Shown piece after piece: positions 1 through 8,491 of a DNA stretch of 64,000 nucleotides. The notes beneath the pieces were generated by a model. The model was not told the DNA's origin. It made no database searches and saw nothing but the letters and a program-made list of their open reading frames with translations. The position numbers and the translations under genes are program-made. The DNA comes from Streptomyces sp. A0958 (GTDB taxonomy: Bacteria; Actinomycetota; Actinomycetes; Streptomycetales; Streptomycetaceae). Where the stretch lies: assembly GCF_004795035.1 (NCBI RefSeq), contig NZ_SSBK01000009.1, forward strand, positions 1 through 64,000. Direction: 5' to 3'. Positions within the stretch are counted from its first letter, which is position 1. Each line of letters starts with the position of its first letter.

Positions 1-298
1 TCTCCACCGGGCCGACCTCGGTCGTCACCGTCTTGGACCGGTGACCGTTGCGGTAGTTCTCCCGACCGCCCTCGGCCCGCTCGCCGGGCTCATGCCCGAG
101 GTGGTCGGTCAGCTCGCCCTCCAGCGCGGACTCCAGCACTTTGCGCGTGAGCTCCGCCAGGAGGCCGCCCTCACCGGTCAGCTTCACTCCGCCGGCCTCG
201 GCCCGGGCCACCAGCTCGGCAACCAGACCGTCATCCACAGCATCCAGCGCACTCACGGCGGCCTCCCCGGCCTCGATGTCACTCACCACGTCAGTCAT
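1..298 (-). mobile_element. IS256/Mutator-family transposase, N-terminal part (cut by window edge)
   Basis: A minus-strand frame opens with ATG at 298 and runs off the left edge, so about 99 N-terminal residues are visible. It begins MTDVVSDIEAG and contains KVLESALEGELTDHLG followed by NYRNGHRSKTV, the typical start of Mutator/IS256 DDE transposases. The catalytic D-D-E residues lie outside the window. Upstream of the start, the stretch around 321-346 (TTACACCGCTCACCGTACAG) has the look of the terminal inverted repeat of such an element, so the IS probably ends near 340-346. Whether the copy is intact cannot be seen here. Confidence 0.85.
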
Positions 299-582
299 CA
301 ACTGCCGCTTTCAGATCGGGAGTTACACCGCTCACCGTACAGACCCCACTTCGGGGACCGCGTTCAGGGCATCCAGGGGATCTGGGTCTACGGAGATAAC
401 CTTGGAGGCTTCAACGAAGCTGTCCGTGGTGGTGCGAGCCTTGTATCGGCAGCCAAGGGAACCTGGACTGGAAGACAAGCAGCCAGATATGGCTTCACTC
501 GTGCGAGGATCGATGAAGCAGTTCCGAGGCTCGACGGGGACTTCCAGCAAGTTCTTGCCACATTCCGAAGATGAGGGAACTG
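299..582. other. IS end and flanking DNA without a confident gene
   Basis: After the likely IS terminus (about 321-346) the sequence to 570 has lower third-position G/C in every frame than the neighbouring genes. A plus-strand frame stays open from the IS side to a TGA at 572-574, immediately before the ribosome-binding site of the next gene. It could be the 3' end of a gene interrupted by the IS, but no recognisable protein motif is present, so I do not call it. Confidence 0.4.
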
Positions 583-831
583 ATGGACGAGGAAATTGAA
601 CGATTGGCGCGCTTGGCCGTCGAGTACGGCGCGATTGGGTGCAGTGTTGCAGAGATCGCCGATCTCCTTATCGACAAGCATCCGGACTTGAGGTCGGCGC
701 CGTTCCGGCTGGTCCAAGTGCTTCGATCGGCCTTCGGTCTTTCGGTTCATGACCTGCAATACGTCACCGCATGGGCGCAAGGTGAGATTTCAATGGAAAC
801 ACTGGAGGAGCGCCTTCAGGTGACTCGGTAA
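583..831 (+). CDS. small hypothetical protein (82 aa)
   Basis: Product unknown. The start at 583 is chosen because GAGGG at 573-577 sits five bases upstream; an in-frame ATG at 571 would add four residues but has no such site. The protein is acidic and probably all-helical (it begins MDEEIERLARLAVEYGAIGC) and includes a stretch, SVAEIADLLIDKHPDL, that could be a small helix-turn-helix-like segment, although I cannot assign a family. Its G/C is lower than that of the core genes, and it lies between an IS and a degenerate integrase, so it is probably cargo of a mobile element. A strong bidirectional terminator follows. Confidence 0.6.
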   Translation: MDEEIERLARLAVEYGAIGCSVAEIADLLIDKHPDLRSAPFRLVQVLRSAFGLSVHDLQYVTAWAQGEISMETLEERLQVTR

Positions 832-866
832 GTCAGCCTCAGCCCATAGCATGCTGTAAACATTTC

Positions 867-904
867 GAGAGGCCCCACCGAATAGCTATTCGGTGGGGCC
901 TCTC
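867..904. terminator. perfect 38-bp palindrome, bidirectional terminator
   Basis: Arms GAGAGGCCCCACCGAAT (867-883) and its exact complement (888-904) flank AGCT, so the whole 38 bases form a perfect palindrome. It lies between the stop of the plus-strand gene ending at 831 and the stop of the minus-strand integrase remnant at 935, and probably serves both convergent units. Its perfection would also suit a protein-binding or recombination site near the attachment end of the element, but termination is the simpler reading. Confidence 0.8.
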
Positions 905-934
905 GGGCGTTTGACGGCAACGCTGACGGCAACG

Positions 935-2181
935 TCAGCGGACGACGGCCGCGGCGGGTGGGTCGCCGTCGGTCGAGCCAAGGGCATTGCCCAAGGCGTC
1001 GACGGCTTGGCGCTGGAGGCGGAGTCGTACGTGGGTGTAGACGCCGGCAGTGACGCCGATGTGGGCGTGGCCAAGGAGTTCCTTGATGACGATGAGGTCC
1101 ACGCCTTGTTCCAGCAACAGGGTGGCGGTCGAGTGGCGGAGGTCGTGGAAGCGGATGCGCCGGAGCCCGGCCTGGTTGAGGAAGCCGCGGAAGCGGCGGG
1201 TGAGGTTGGCAGGGTCGAGAGGGCGGCCAGTGGGCGTGGAGAAGACGAGGCCGCTGTCTGTCCAGGCCGACCCTGCGGTCTCCCGCTCCTTGTCCTGCCG
1301 TTCCTGGTGCTTCTTGAGGGAGTGGAGGCATTCGGTCGGGAGGGCGATTCGGCGTTCGGACGCGCGGGTCTTGGTGGGCAGGTGAGTGAGGCCGCCGCTT
1401 CGGGTGCGCTGGAGCGAGCGCCGGATGCTGGCTGTTCCGGTGGTGAGGTCGAGGTCTTCCCAGTGGAGGCCGAGGAGTTCGCCTTTGCGGAGGCCGGTGC
1501 GAAGGGCGAGTTCGTACAGGGCGTGGAGCCGGTCCGTGCGGGCGGCGTCGAGGAACTGACGAGCCTCTGTCGCCGTGAGGGGCCGGAAGCGCCTGGGCCG
1601 GGCGTGGCGGCTTCGACGTTCCGGGCGACGTTGCGCGGCAGCTCGTCTTCGCGGACGGCGTGTTCCAGTGCCGACTTGAGCACCGAGTGCACGTAGGTCA
1701 CGGTCGAAGCGGACAGGTGCTTCTGGCAGCACTCGCCGACGGCGCAGCATCTCTTCCGTTCGGTGTCCAGGTCCTGGGCGCAGCACTGGCAGGTGGTGCG
1801 GAGCCGGTCGAGGAAGGTGCGGACGTCCTTGGCGGTGAGGCGGGCGATCTTCTTGGTGCCGAGGCCGGGGATGAGGTGGAGGCGGACGCAGGCGGCGTAG
1901 CGGGTGTGGGTGTTCTCGCGGAGCCGGTGGATGGCGACGCTGCCGAGCCAGTAGGTGAGGTAGTCGCCAAGGGCGCTGTCGGCGGTGGCGTCGGGGAGGC
2001 CGCGGTTGCTATCGGCGATCTTGTCGGCGGCTTCCCTCCGCGTGCTGCCGTAGACGCGGACGCGTTTGCGGGTGCCGTTGGCGGCGAGGACTTAGCCGGC
2101 GGCTTCCCAGCGGCCGTCCTTGCGCCGGTAGTTGGTGCCTTCGCCGTTGGCGCGGGCCTTCTTGCGCTTGGGGGCGGTCAT
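935..2181 (-). pseudogene. tyrosine site-specific integrase, inactivated by a stop codon and a frameshift
   Basis: Reading from ATG 2181, the product starts MTAPKRKKARANGEGTNYRR and would be a phage/ICE-type tyrosine recombinase. Codon 30 is TAA (2092-2094) where the family usually has a residue after WEAAG. The same frame then continues through VRVYGSTRREAADKIA, a SAM-like core-binding region and VLKSALEHAVREDELPRNVA. Near 1597-1603 one base is missing: the downstream catalytic part (PRPRRFRPLTATEARQFL onward) is in another frame. That part keeps Arg (LRTGLRKGEL), Lys (TKTRASER), HDLRH, LLGHAHI and the Tyr in GVYTHV, and ends at 935. The catalytic domain therefore looks intact, but no full-length enzyme can be made without two corrections. 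It is the remains of an integrated element together with the adjoining excisionase fragment. Confidence 0.85.
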
Positions 2182-2339
2182 CGGGCGGCCTCTTCCAGGT
2201 GGTGCTGGACGTAGTCAGCGAGGGCGTGGGTGGGGATGCGGCGGGCGCGGCCGATGGTCAGCGAGGCGAGGCGCCGGGTGCGCAATACCGGGACAAGCGT
2301 TCCAGGTGTCGGCTGGCACGATCTGACAACTACACGCAT
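2178..2339 (-). pseudogene. excisionase (Xis/AlpA-type) remnant
   Basis: A 53-codon minus frame ends in a TGA that overlaps the integrase ATG, the usual xis-int arrangement. Its second half, LRTRRLASLTIGRARRIPTH, followed by ALADYV, is typical of MerR/AlpA-like excisionases. The first half is too short: the segment that should hold the recognition helix appears to be missing, so the frame joins an unrelated-looking start (MRVVVRSCQPTPG) directly to the wing region. Excisionase function is therefore doubtful. The family call rests on the C-terminal motif only. Confidence 0.55.
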
Positions 2340-2698
2340 GTGGGGGCAGCACGTAATTGACTACGTCCTAAATATGGCCCCGGAGTCGGAATCCTCTGGC
2401 AGTGAATACGAAAGTCTCCATAAATTCCGTAGTCCCCCGCATGACGGGATGATCGCCGAAAATCACGCGGAGGCGGACTCCTTGGCGTGAACCGCCGGGG
2501 CGCAGGCGCTCCCGACGTCCTGAGTGACAACAGCACACATGAAGCCCCGGCAGGTGCGTCCTGGCGGGGCCTCCGCGTGAGGTGAGCGCAGGAGTCGACC
2601 ACTCAGCGGATGCGTGCGTGGGCATGGCTTCGACGTGAGCGGGGGTCGGGGGAGTGGTCCGGAACATGAGCCCCGCGCGGGTCCTTGGCCGGAGCGCG
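2340..2698. other. gene-free stretch, lower G/C than surroundings
   Basis: No convincing coding frame. Positions 2330-2480 are clearly less G/C-rich than the flanking genes, consistent with leftover mobile-element DNA. Around 2542-2576 there is an imperfect hairpin (GCCCCGGCAGG / CCTGGCGGGGC, one mismatch) that may be an old terminator. Confidence 0.4.
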
Positions 2699-2739
2699 GC
2701 GAAAGGCCGGGCGGTCCCCAAGGGCGCCCGGCCTTTCGC
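2699..2739. terminator. argG terminator
   Basis: A 15-bp perfect stem (GCGAAAGGCCGGGCG, 2699-2713, pairing with 2725-2739) with an 11-base loop lies 17 bases beyond the argG stop codon on the minus strand. Confidence 0.8.
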
Positions 2740-2755
2740 CGTCGTGCCGCAGGGG

Positions 2756-4237
<1,482 letters not shown>

Positions 4238-4356
4238 GTCGGGTTGCGATGCCGGATCGCAATGCCGGCCCCCGGCGGCCACGCGTCCTGGCGCGGATGG
4301 CGGCACAGGCCGCCCTCTGTCGATCGCCGTCATCCGAGGTCGTCGACGACACCGCC

Positions 4357-4518
4357 ATGGTGACGATCCCCGACGCCGTGGACGCGCGCCCGGTCGGAGC
4401 CCTCTTCCGGGGCGCGCTCGCCGGCTCCCTGGCCCTCGCCTTCGTGATCACGACACCGGTCAACCGGTGGATGACCGGCCGCGGCAAGGGCCACGCCGTG
4501 GTCCACGCCTACCGCTGA
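4357..4518 (+). pseudogene. C-terminal fragment of a DUF4396-like membrane protein
   Basis: From ATG 4357 the frame encodes 53 residues: a soluble start (MVTIPDAVDARPVG), one hydrophobic segment (GALAGSLALAFVITTPVNRW) and the tail MTGRGKGHAVVHAYR. The hydrophobic segment ending TPVNRW plus a short basic tail resembles the last helix of DUF4396 integral membrane proteins, which normally have several helices. The frame is open back to 4225, but that stretch has no family signal and overlaps the argG operator. Most likely a relic; a genuine single-span small protein cannot be excluded. Confidence 0.45.
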
Positions 4519-4531
4519 GCGGCGTACGGGC

Positions 4532-5176
4532 TCACTTCCGCCAGAACAGGTGGTGCGCCACCCCGCTCGGGCTCGGTACGACGTCCAGGTGGAAGCGGTC
4601 GCGCAGATCGTCCGGCGAGTCCCAGAGCCGCAGGCCCGACCCCAGCTTCACCGGGGACACCGCCACGTGCAGGGTGTCGACGAGGTCGGCGTCCAGGAAC
4701 TCCCTGACGGTCGTGACCCCGCCGCCGAGGCGTACGTCCTTGCCCCGCGCCGCCTCCCGGGCCTGCGCCAAAACCTCGGCGGGCTCGCCGTCCACGAAGT
4801 GGAACGTGGTGTCGGAGAGCGTGAACGAGGGGCGCTTGTGGTGGGTCAGGACGAACACCGGGGTGTGGAACGGCGGTTCGCCGCCCCACCAGCCCTGCCA
4901 CTCGTGGTCCTCCCAGGGCCCGCGCTGCGGGCCGAACTTGTTGCGGCCCATGATCTCGGCACCGATGTTGTGCGAGAAGTCCCGCGTCATGTAGTCGTCC
5001 AGGCCCCGGCTCCCGCCCGGGTCGGTCCGGCCCGGCCAGCTCGCCGTCGCCCCGGCCCAGGAGAACAGCTGCCCCGGGTCGACATGGCCGAAGGGCCGCT
5101 CCAGGGTCTGGTCCTCACCGCAGGCGACGCCGTCGGCGGAGACGGTGAAGCTCTGGACCCGCAGCAGTTGAGCCAT
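4532..5176 (-). CDS. dihydrofolate-reductase/RibD C-terminal-like reductase
   Basis: A 214-residue cytosolic protein of the RibD C-terminal/DHFR-like family, which contains NADPH-dependent reductases of unassigned substrate. The start ATG 5176 has AGGAGGAA a few bases upstream. It begins MAQLLRVQSFTVSADGVACG, has the family-typical GRNKFGPQRGPW and the cofactor-site segment DVRLGGGVTTVREFLDADLV, and ends HHLFWRK. Length is normal. It is a stand-alone gene, with a convergent DUF4396 relic on one side and a gene-free stretch on the other. The physiological substrate is unknown. Confidence 0.85.
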   Translation of the reverse strand: MAQLLRVQSFTVSADGVACGEDQTLERPFGHVDPGQLFSWAGATASWPGRTDPGGSRGLDDYMTRDFSHNIGAEIMGRNKFGPQRGPWEDHEWQGWWGGEPPFHTPVFVLTHHKRPSFTLSDTTFHFVDGEPAEVLAQAREAARGKDVRLGGGVTTVREFLDADLVDTLHVAVSPVKLGSGLRLWDSPDDLRDRFHLDVVPSPSGVAHHLFWRK

Positions 5177-5634
5177 GTGATTCCTCCTGGTGTTCGAGTG
5201 GTGACCCAAGGATGACTCCCCGGGCGGGCCGAACTCATCGGCGTAACGCCGTCCGGATGTCCGCGATGACGTCCGGCGCACGGGACCGGCCCCGGACCGA
5301 GCCTATTTCCGGGTGCGGGCGCCCGCTCGCCACTACGCGCACCAGGCGGCCGGCGTGGGCGTGGCGACGGCGCCGCCCTTCGCCGAGGCCGTGACCGGAG
5401 CCCGGACTCCGGAGGAACTGCTCGATGAGGTGTGGGCGTCACTGTCCGGGGAGTACCGCATCGTCGCCGCGGTCCTCGACCCGGCCAAGGGCCCCGGCGC
5501 CGCTCTCCTGCGATCCGCCTGACGCGGGGCCGGCTACGGCCGCCGGGGAGGACGGCAAGGGCTTCCACCCCCAAGGAGAACTCTTACCGCAAGAGGGCCG
5601 CCGCCTGCACGGCTCTGTCGGCAGGGCCACATGA
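5177..5634. other. gene-poor stretch with a possible gene fragment
   Basis: No complete gene is supported. A plus frame that can start at GTG 5313 and ends at 5522 (69 residues, containing TPEELLDEVWASLSGEYRIV) has gene-like codon use and is open further upstream to about 5289, so it may be the 3' end of a lost gene. I do not recognise it. The remainder to 5634 shows nothing. Confidence 0.3.
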
Positions 5635-6516
5635 CTACGACCGTCGCCGCGCCGTGGCGGCGAGCTCCGACCGGCACTCGGCGCAGTACCCGGGCTCCGG
5701 TGCCCGGAACCCCCGGTCGCAGCCGTCGCAGTTCTGTATGGCGTCGTGACTCCCGGCTCGTTCGGCGGCCGGGAGGGGCGCCGGAAGGCCGGTGGTCAGC
5801 CGGTGCGCGAGGAGTCTCGCGGGGCACTTCAGCGGGGCGGGGAGGGCACTCGTCAGCGCCCTCGCGATGGCGGCGGGCGTGACGTCGCGTTCGAGCCAGG
5901 CGGCGACGGCGGGGGTGAGCGCGGCGATGTCACCTTCGTGCAGCACGATCTCGGCCGCCTCTCGCCGCAGCCCGAGGAGCAGGGCGCGCGCCGCCCGGTA
6001 CAGCTCGGGGTGAGGGGCCTGCGGCCGGGGGAGGGGCGGGCGCTTCACGGGCGGTTCGGGCCGGGGCGGGAGCGGTGCGACGGCTGCGGGGGGAGCGACG
6101 GCTTCGGGGGGAGCGGGGGGAGCGGGGTGCGGAACCGGCGTCCGTACGGGTGCCCGTGAGGCCGGGCGTACGGCGGCGCGCGGCTGGTTGTACGAGGTCG
6201 TGCGGGTGACGACCCGGCCGTTGGGAAGCCGCTCGCGCTCGCGCGTGAGGTAGCCGTGTTCCTCCAGTTCGCGCAGGGCCCCGGCGATGCGGGTCTCGCT
6301 CCCGGGGAAGCGTTCGGTCAGGCACTTGACGCCGACCTTCGCCCCGGCGGGCAGCGACTGGATGTGCGTGGCCAGGCCGATCGCGACGAGCGAGAGCTCG
6401 CTGTGCTGGGCGAGGTGGTTGCCGATGACGGTGAAGTGGGTGGTGTGGCGCACGTTTTGGTGCACGATGCCCCGGGACGGGGCGCGCGGGGGCGCGATAA
6501 CCTGCGATGTCCCCAT
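5635..6516 (-). CDS. winged-helix DNA-binding protein with C-terminal zinc ribbon
   Basis: A 293-residue probable regulator. Start ATG 6516 (MGTSQVIAPPRAPSRGIVHQ) is preferred over longer in-frame extensions, whose sequence is not protein-like. Residues about 20-105 form a winged helix of the kind used for conditional regulation: HFTVIGNHLAQHSELSLVAI, then LTERFPGSETRIAGALRELE and HGYLTRERERLPNGRVVTR. Residues 115-190 are a Pro/Ala-rich linker. The tail holds CDGCDRGFRAPEPGYCAEC, two CxxC pairs that should bind zinc. The family is common in Streptomyces near WhiJ-type loci, as here, where the divergent XRE/DUF397 unit follows. The target is unknown. Confidence 0.8.
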   Translation of the reverse strand: MGTSQVIAPPRAPSRGIVHQNVRHTTHFTVIGNHLAQHSELSLVAIGLATHIQSLPAGAKVGVKCLTERFPGSETRIAGALRELEEHGYLTRERERLPNGRVVTRTTSYNQPRAAVRPASRAPVRTPVPHPAPPAPPEAVAPPAAVAPLPPRPEPPVKRPPLPRPQAPHPELYRAARALLLGLRREAAEIVLHEGDIAALTPAVAAWLERDVTPAAIARALTSALPAPLKCPARLLAHRLTTGLPAPLPAAERAGSHDAIQNCDGCDRGFRAPEPGYCAECRSELAATARRRS

Positions 6517-6820
6517 CGGGAAGCCCTGTTCTCTTCCTCGGTGGTGAGGCCCTCGCCAGGGATTGCTGTCCCGGCGGGGGCCGTCACGTTTCTGACGTCT
6601 GGCTGCGCGAGCATATGCCAGGCAATCAGGGTCATATCCAGCCCAGTTGGGCAACCTCACCCGTGCGGGTGACGGGCGCGCGTGGGCGCACGGGGCCTGC
6701 TGAGGTCCACCCGGGTCGGGTGGGTTGGGTGGGGTTCTTTCCCAGAGGTCCTTTAAAGCCTTTACGTCGTGGACCACCGGGTCGCGGCCGGCCGGGTCGC
6801 CGTCCATCGGGTCGCGGCTG
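6517..6820. promoter_or_regulatory. upstream region of the winged-helix gene
   Basis: A 304-base gap between two minus-strand genes. It holds two small palindromes, CCTTTAAAGC around 6750-6760 and GCATATGC around 6612-6619, in a locally A/T-richer context that is suitable for a promoter and operator. No reading frame in it has gene-like composition. Confidence 0.35.
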
Positions 6821-7240
6821 TCACGATCCGGTGAGCGCGATCTCCGCCCAGACGGTCTTGCGGGGGAAAGGCCCGCGCTCGACGCCCCAGCGGGTGGCTA
6901 GCACCTGGACCAGCAGTAGTCCGCGCCCGGACTCCGACACCTCGCTCTGCGCTCGGAGGCACGGCACGTGCTCACCGCGCGCGTCCGTCACCTCGATGCG
7001 CAGCGTGTCCTCCTCGACGGTCAACTGGACGCGGAAGTCCCGCCCCGGCACGTATCCGTGCAACACGGCATTGGCCGCGAGTTCGGCGACGACGAGAGGG
7101 GCGGCGTCGAGCGGGAGCCCCCAGGAGCGGAGCTGCTCGGTCGCCAGCAGCCGGGCGAGCCGGGCGCCCCGGCGGGTGGCGGAGAGCTGGACGACGAACT
7201 GGCCGCTGCGGGTTCGCGGATGGGTGATTTCTCGGTTCAC
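6821..7240 (-). CDS. ATP-binding protein, SpoIIAB/RsbW-like (HATPase_c)
   Basis: A 139-residue stand-alone GHKL ATPase of the anti-sigma/regulatory kinase type. It has an N box (LVVAELAANAVLHGY), the next ATP-lid motif in altered form (VTDARGEHVP instead of DxGxG) and the glycine motif SESGRGLLLVQ. It has no transmembrane or dimerisation domain. It lies divergent from an XRE-DUF5753 gene followed by a DUF397 gene; this trio is the organisation of WhiJ-type loci in Streptomyces, where the HATPase is thought to belong to the same switch. Direct partner and substrate are not determined from sequence. Confidence 0.85.
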   Translation of the reverse strand: MNREITHPRTRSGQFVVQLSATRRGARLARLLATEQLRSWGLPLDAAPLVVAELAANAVLHGYVPGRDFRVQLTVEEDTLRIEVTDARGEHVPCLRAQSEVSESGRGLLLVQVLATRWGVERGPFPRKTVWAEIALTGS

Positions 7241-7367
7241 GTCACTCAGCGTGGCCGCACGTGTCTACGCTGAACAGCAGTGACGCGTGTACGGACGGTG
7301 ACTGTCCAGCGGTTGTGCGGGGCTGTCTGGTGCGTACAGGAGCTGGGTGGCTGGAGGCGGGTGGCGG

Positions 7368-8219
7368 ATGAGCGTGAACGACATTGCGGGCGACCAGGAC
7401 TGGGGCCCTGAGCCCGAGGACGATTCACAAGCGGTGGTCGCGGCCGTCGGGCGGCAGATCCGGATCTGGCGGGAGGCGGCCGGTTTACGTGCGGCGCAGC
7501 TGGGCGAGCTGATCGGCTACGGCGAGAACATGGTCTACAAGGTGGAGTCGGGTGTCCGTATCCCGAAGCCGGAGTTCCTGGACAGGGTGGACAAGGCAGT
7601 CGGGGCGGAGGGCAAGATCGCCGCGATGAAGCAGGACGTGGCGGAGGCGCGGTACCCGAAGAAGGTCCGGGATCTGGCCAAGTTGGAGGCCAGCGCAGTG
7701 GAGATGGGCGCGTACGACACCGATGTGATCAACGGCCTCCTTCAGACCGAGGAGTATGCCCGCGCCCTGTACAGGGAGCGGCGTCCGGCTTACGCCGAGG
7801 ACCAATTCGAGCGCCTGGTGGCCGCGCGCATGGCCCGGCAGTCAGTCCTGGACCGCCGTCCCGTGCCTCTGCTGACCTTTGTCCAGGAGGAGACAACGCT
7901 TCGGCGGCCGATCGGGGGGAGGGCCGTCCTGCGGCGTCAACTCGAACGCTTGCTTGAGCTGGGGTCGTTGCGGCACGTCGAGATCCAGATCATGCCGACA
8001 GAGACGGAGGAGCACTCGGGGCTGGCGGGCTCGCACCGTGTGCTTAAGCTGAAGGACGGCACGGCTGTTGGGCTCAACGAGGTGCAGCTCACCAGTCGGC
8101 TGATCAGCAATCCCAGGGAGGTTCAGATCCTTGAGATGCGGTACGGCATGATCAGGGCGCAAGCGCTCACGCCGCGGCTGTCGCGGGCCTTCATCGAAAA
8201 ACTGCTGGGAGAGACATGA
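7368..8219 (+). CDS. XRE-family regulator with DUF5753 (WhiJ-like)
   Basis: A 283-residue DNA-binding protein. The N-terminal helix-turn-helix (about 25-80) contains IRIWREAAGLRAAQLGELIG and MVYKVESGVRIP, and the rest is the DUF5753 domain (GLLQTEEYARALY, RMARQSVL, ELGSLRHVEIQIMP). ATG 7368 is chosen with GGAGG at 7353-7357; GTG 7347 would add seven residues. Its stop overlaps the start of the DUF397 gene (ATGA), so the two are translated together. Homologues such as WhiJ, studied in Streptomyces coelicolor, influence development and antibiotic production with their DUF397 partner. The ligand and operator of this copy are unknown. Confidence 0.9.
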   Translation: MSVNDIAGDQDWGPEPEDDSQAVVAAVGRQIRIWREAAGLRAAQLGELIGYGENMVYKVESGVRIPKPEFLDRVDKAVGAEGKIAAMKQDVAEARYPKKVRDLAKLEASAVEMGAYDTDVINGLLQTEEYARALYRERRPAYAEDQFERLVAARMARQSVLDRRPVPLLTFVQEETTLRRPIGGRAVLRRQLERLLELGSLRHVEIQIMPTETEEHSGLAGSHRVLKLKDGTAVGLNEVQLTSRLISNPREVQILEMRYGMIRAQALTPRLSRAFIEKLLGET

Positions 8220-8422
8220 GTGCCAAGTCCTCGGCCGGGAGCACGTCCGACTTGACCTGGTTCAAGAGCAGTCACAGCTCGAACGACGGTCCTTCGTGCG
8301 TGGAGGTGGCCGCAGCCCCCGCCACCGTCCACGTCCGTGACTCGAAGAACATCCCCGGCCCGGAACTCGGCTTCACCCCGGCCGCCTGGGCCGACTTCGT
8401 CTCGTACGCATCGGACAACTGA
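8216..8422 (+). CDS. DUF397 small partner protein
   Basis: A 68-residue DUF397 protein: LTWFKSSHSSNDGPSCVEVA, then VHVRDSKNIPGPELGFTP and AWADFVSYA, all hallmarks of the family. Its ATG lies inside the stop of the XRE gene. In WhiJ-type systems these small proteins work with the adjacent XRE regulator. It is cytosolic, with no signal or membrane segment. A terminator follows at 8441. Confidence 0.93.
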   Translation: MSAKSSAGSTSDLTWFKSSHSSNDGPSCVEVAAAPATVHVRDSKNIPGPELGFTPAAWADFVSYASDN

Positions 8423-8440
8423 CACCGGCACCACCGCCCA

Positions 8441-8480
8441 CGGAGGACCTGCCGCGCACATCCGCGCCGCAGGTCCTCCG
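8441..8480. terminator. bidirectional terminator
   Basis: CGGAGGACCTGC (8441-8452) pairs perfectly with 8469-8480 across a 16-base loop that can itself fold (GCG...CGC). It lies between the convergent DUF397 gene and the ATPase gene ending at 8492. Confidence 0.8.
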
Positions 8481-8491
8481 CGTGTATGTAC

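Noticed and set aside
388..780. Minus-strand frame of 130 codons opposite the small gene at 583
   Set aside because: No ribosome-binding site and no protein-like pattern; the plus-strand gene has better support.
2230..2490. Plus-strand frame of 86 codons over the excisionase remnant and low-G/C DNA
   Set aside because: Its first part is antisense of the excisionase, no ribosome-binding site and no family signal.
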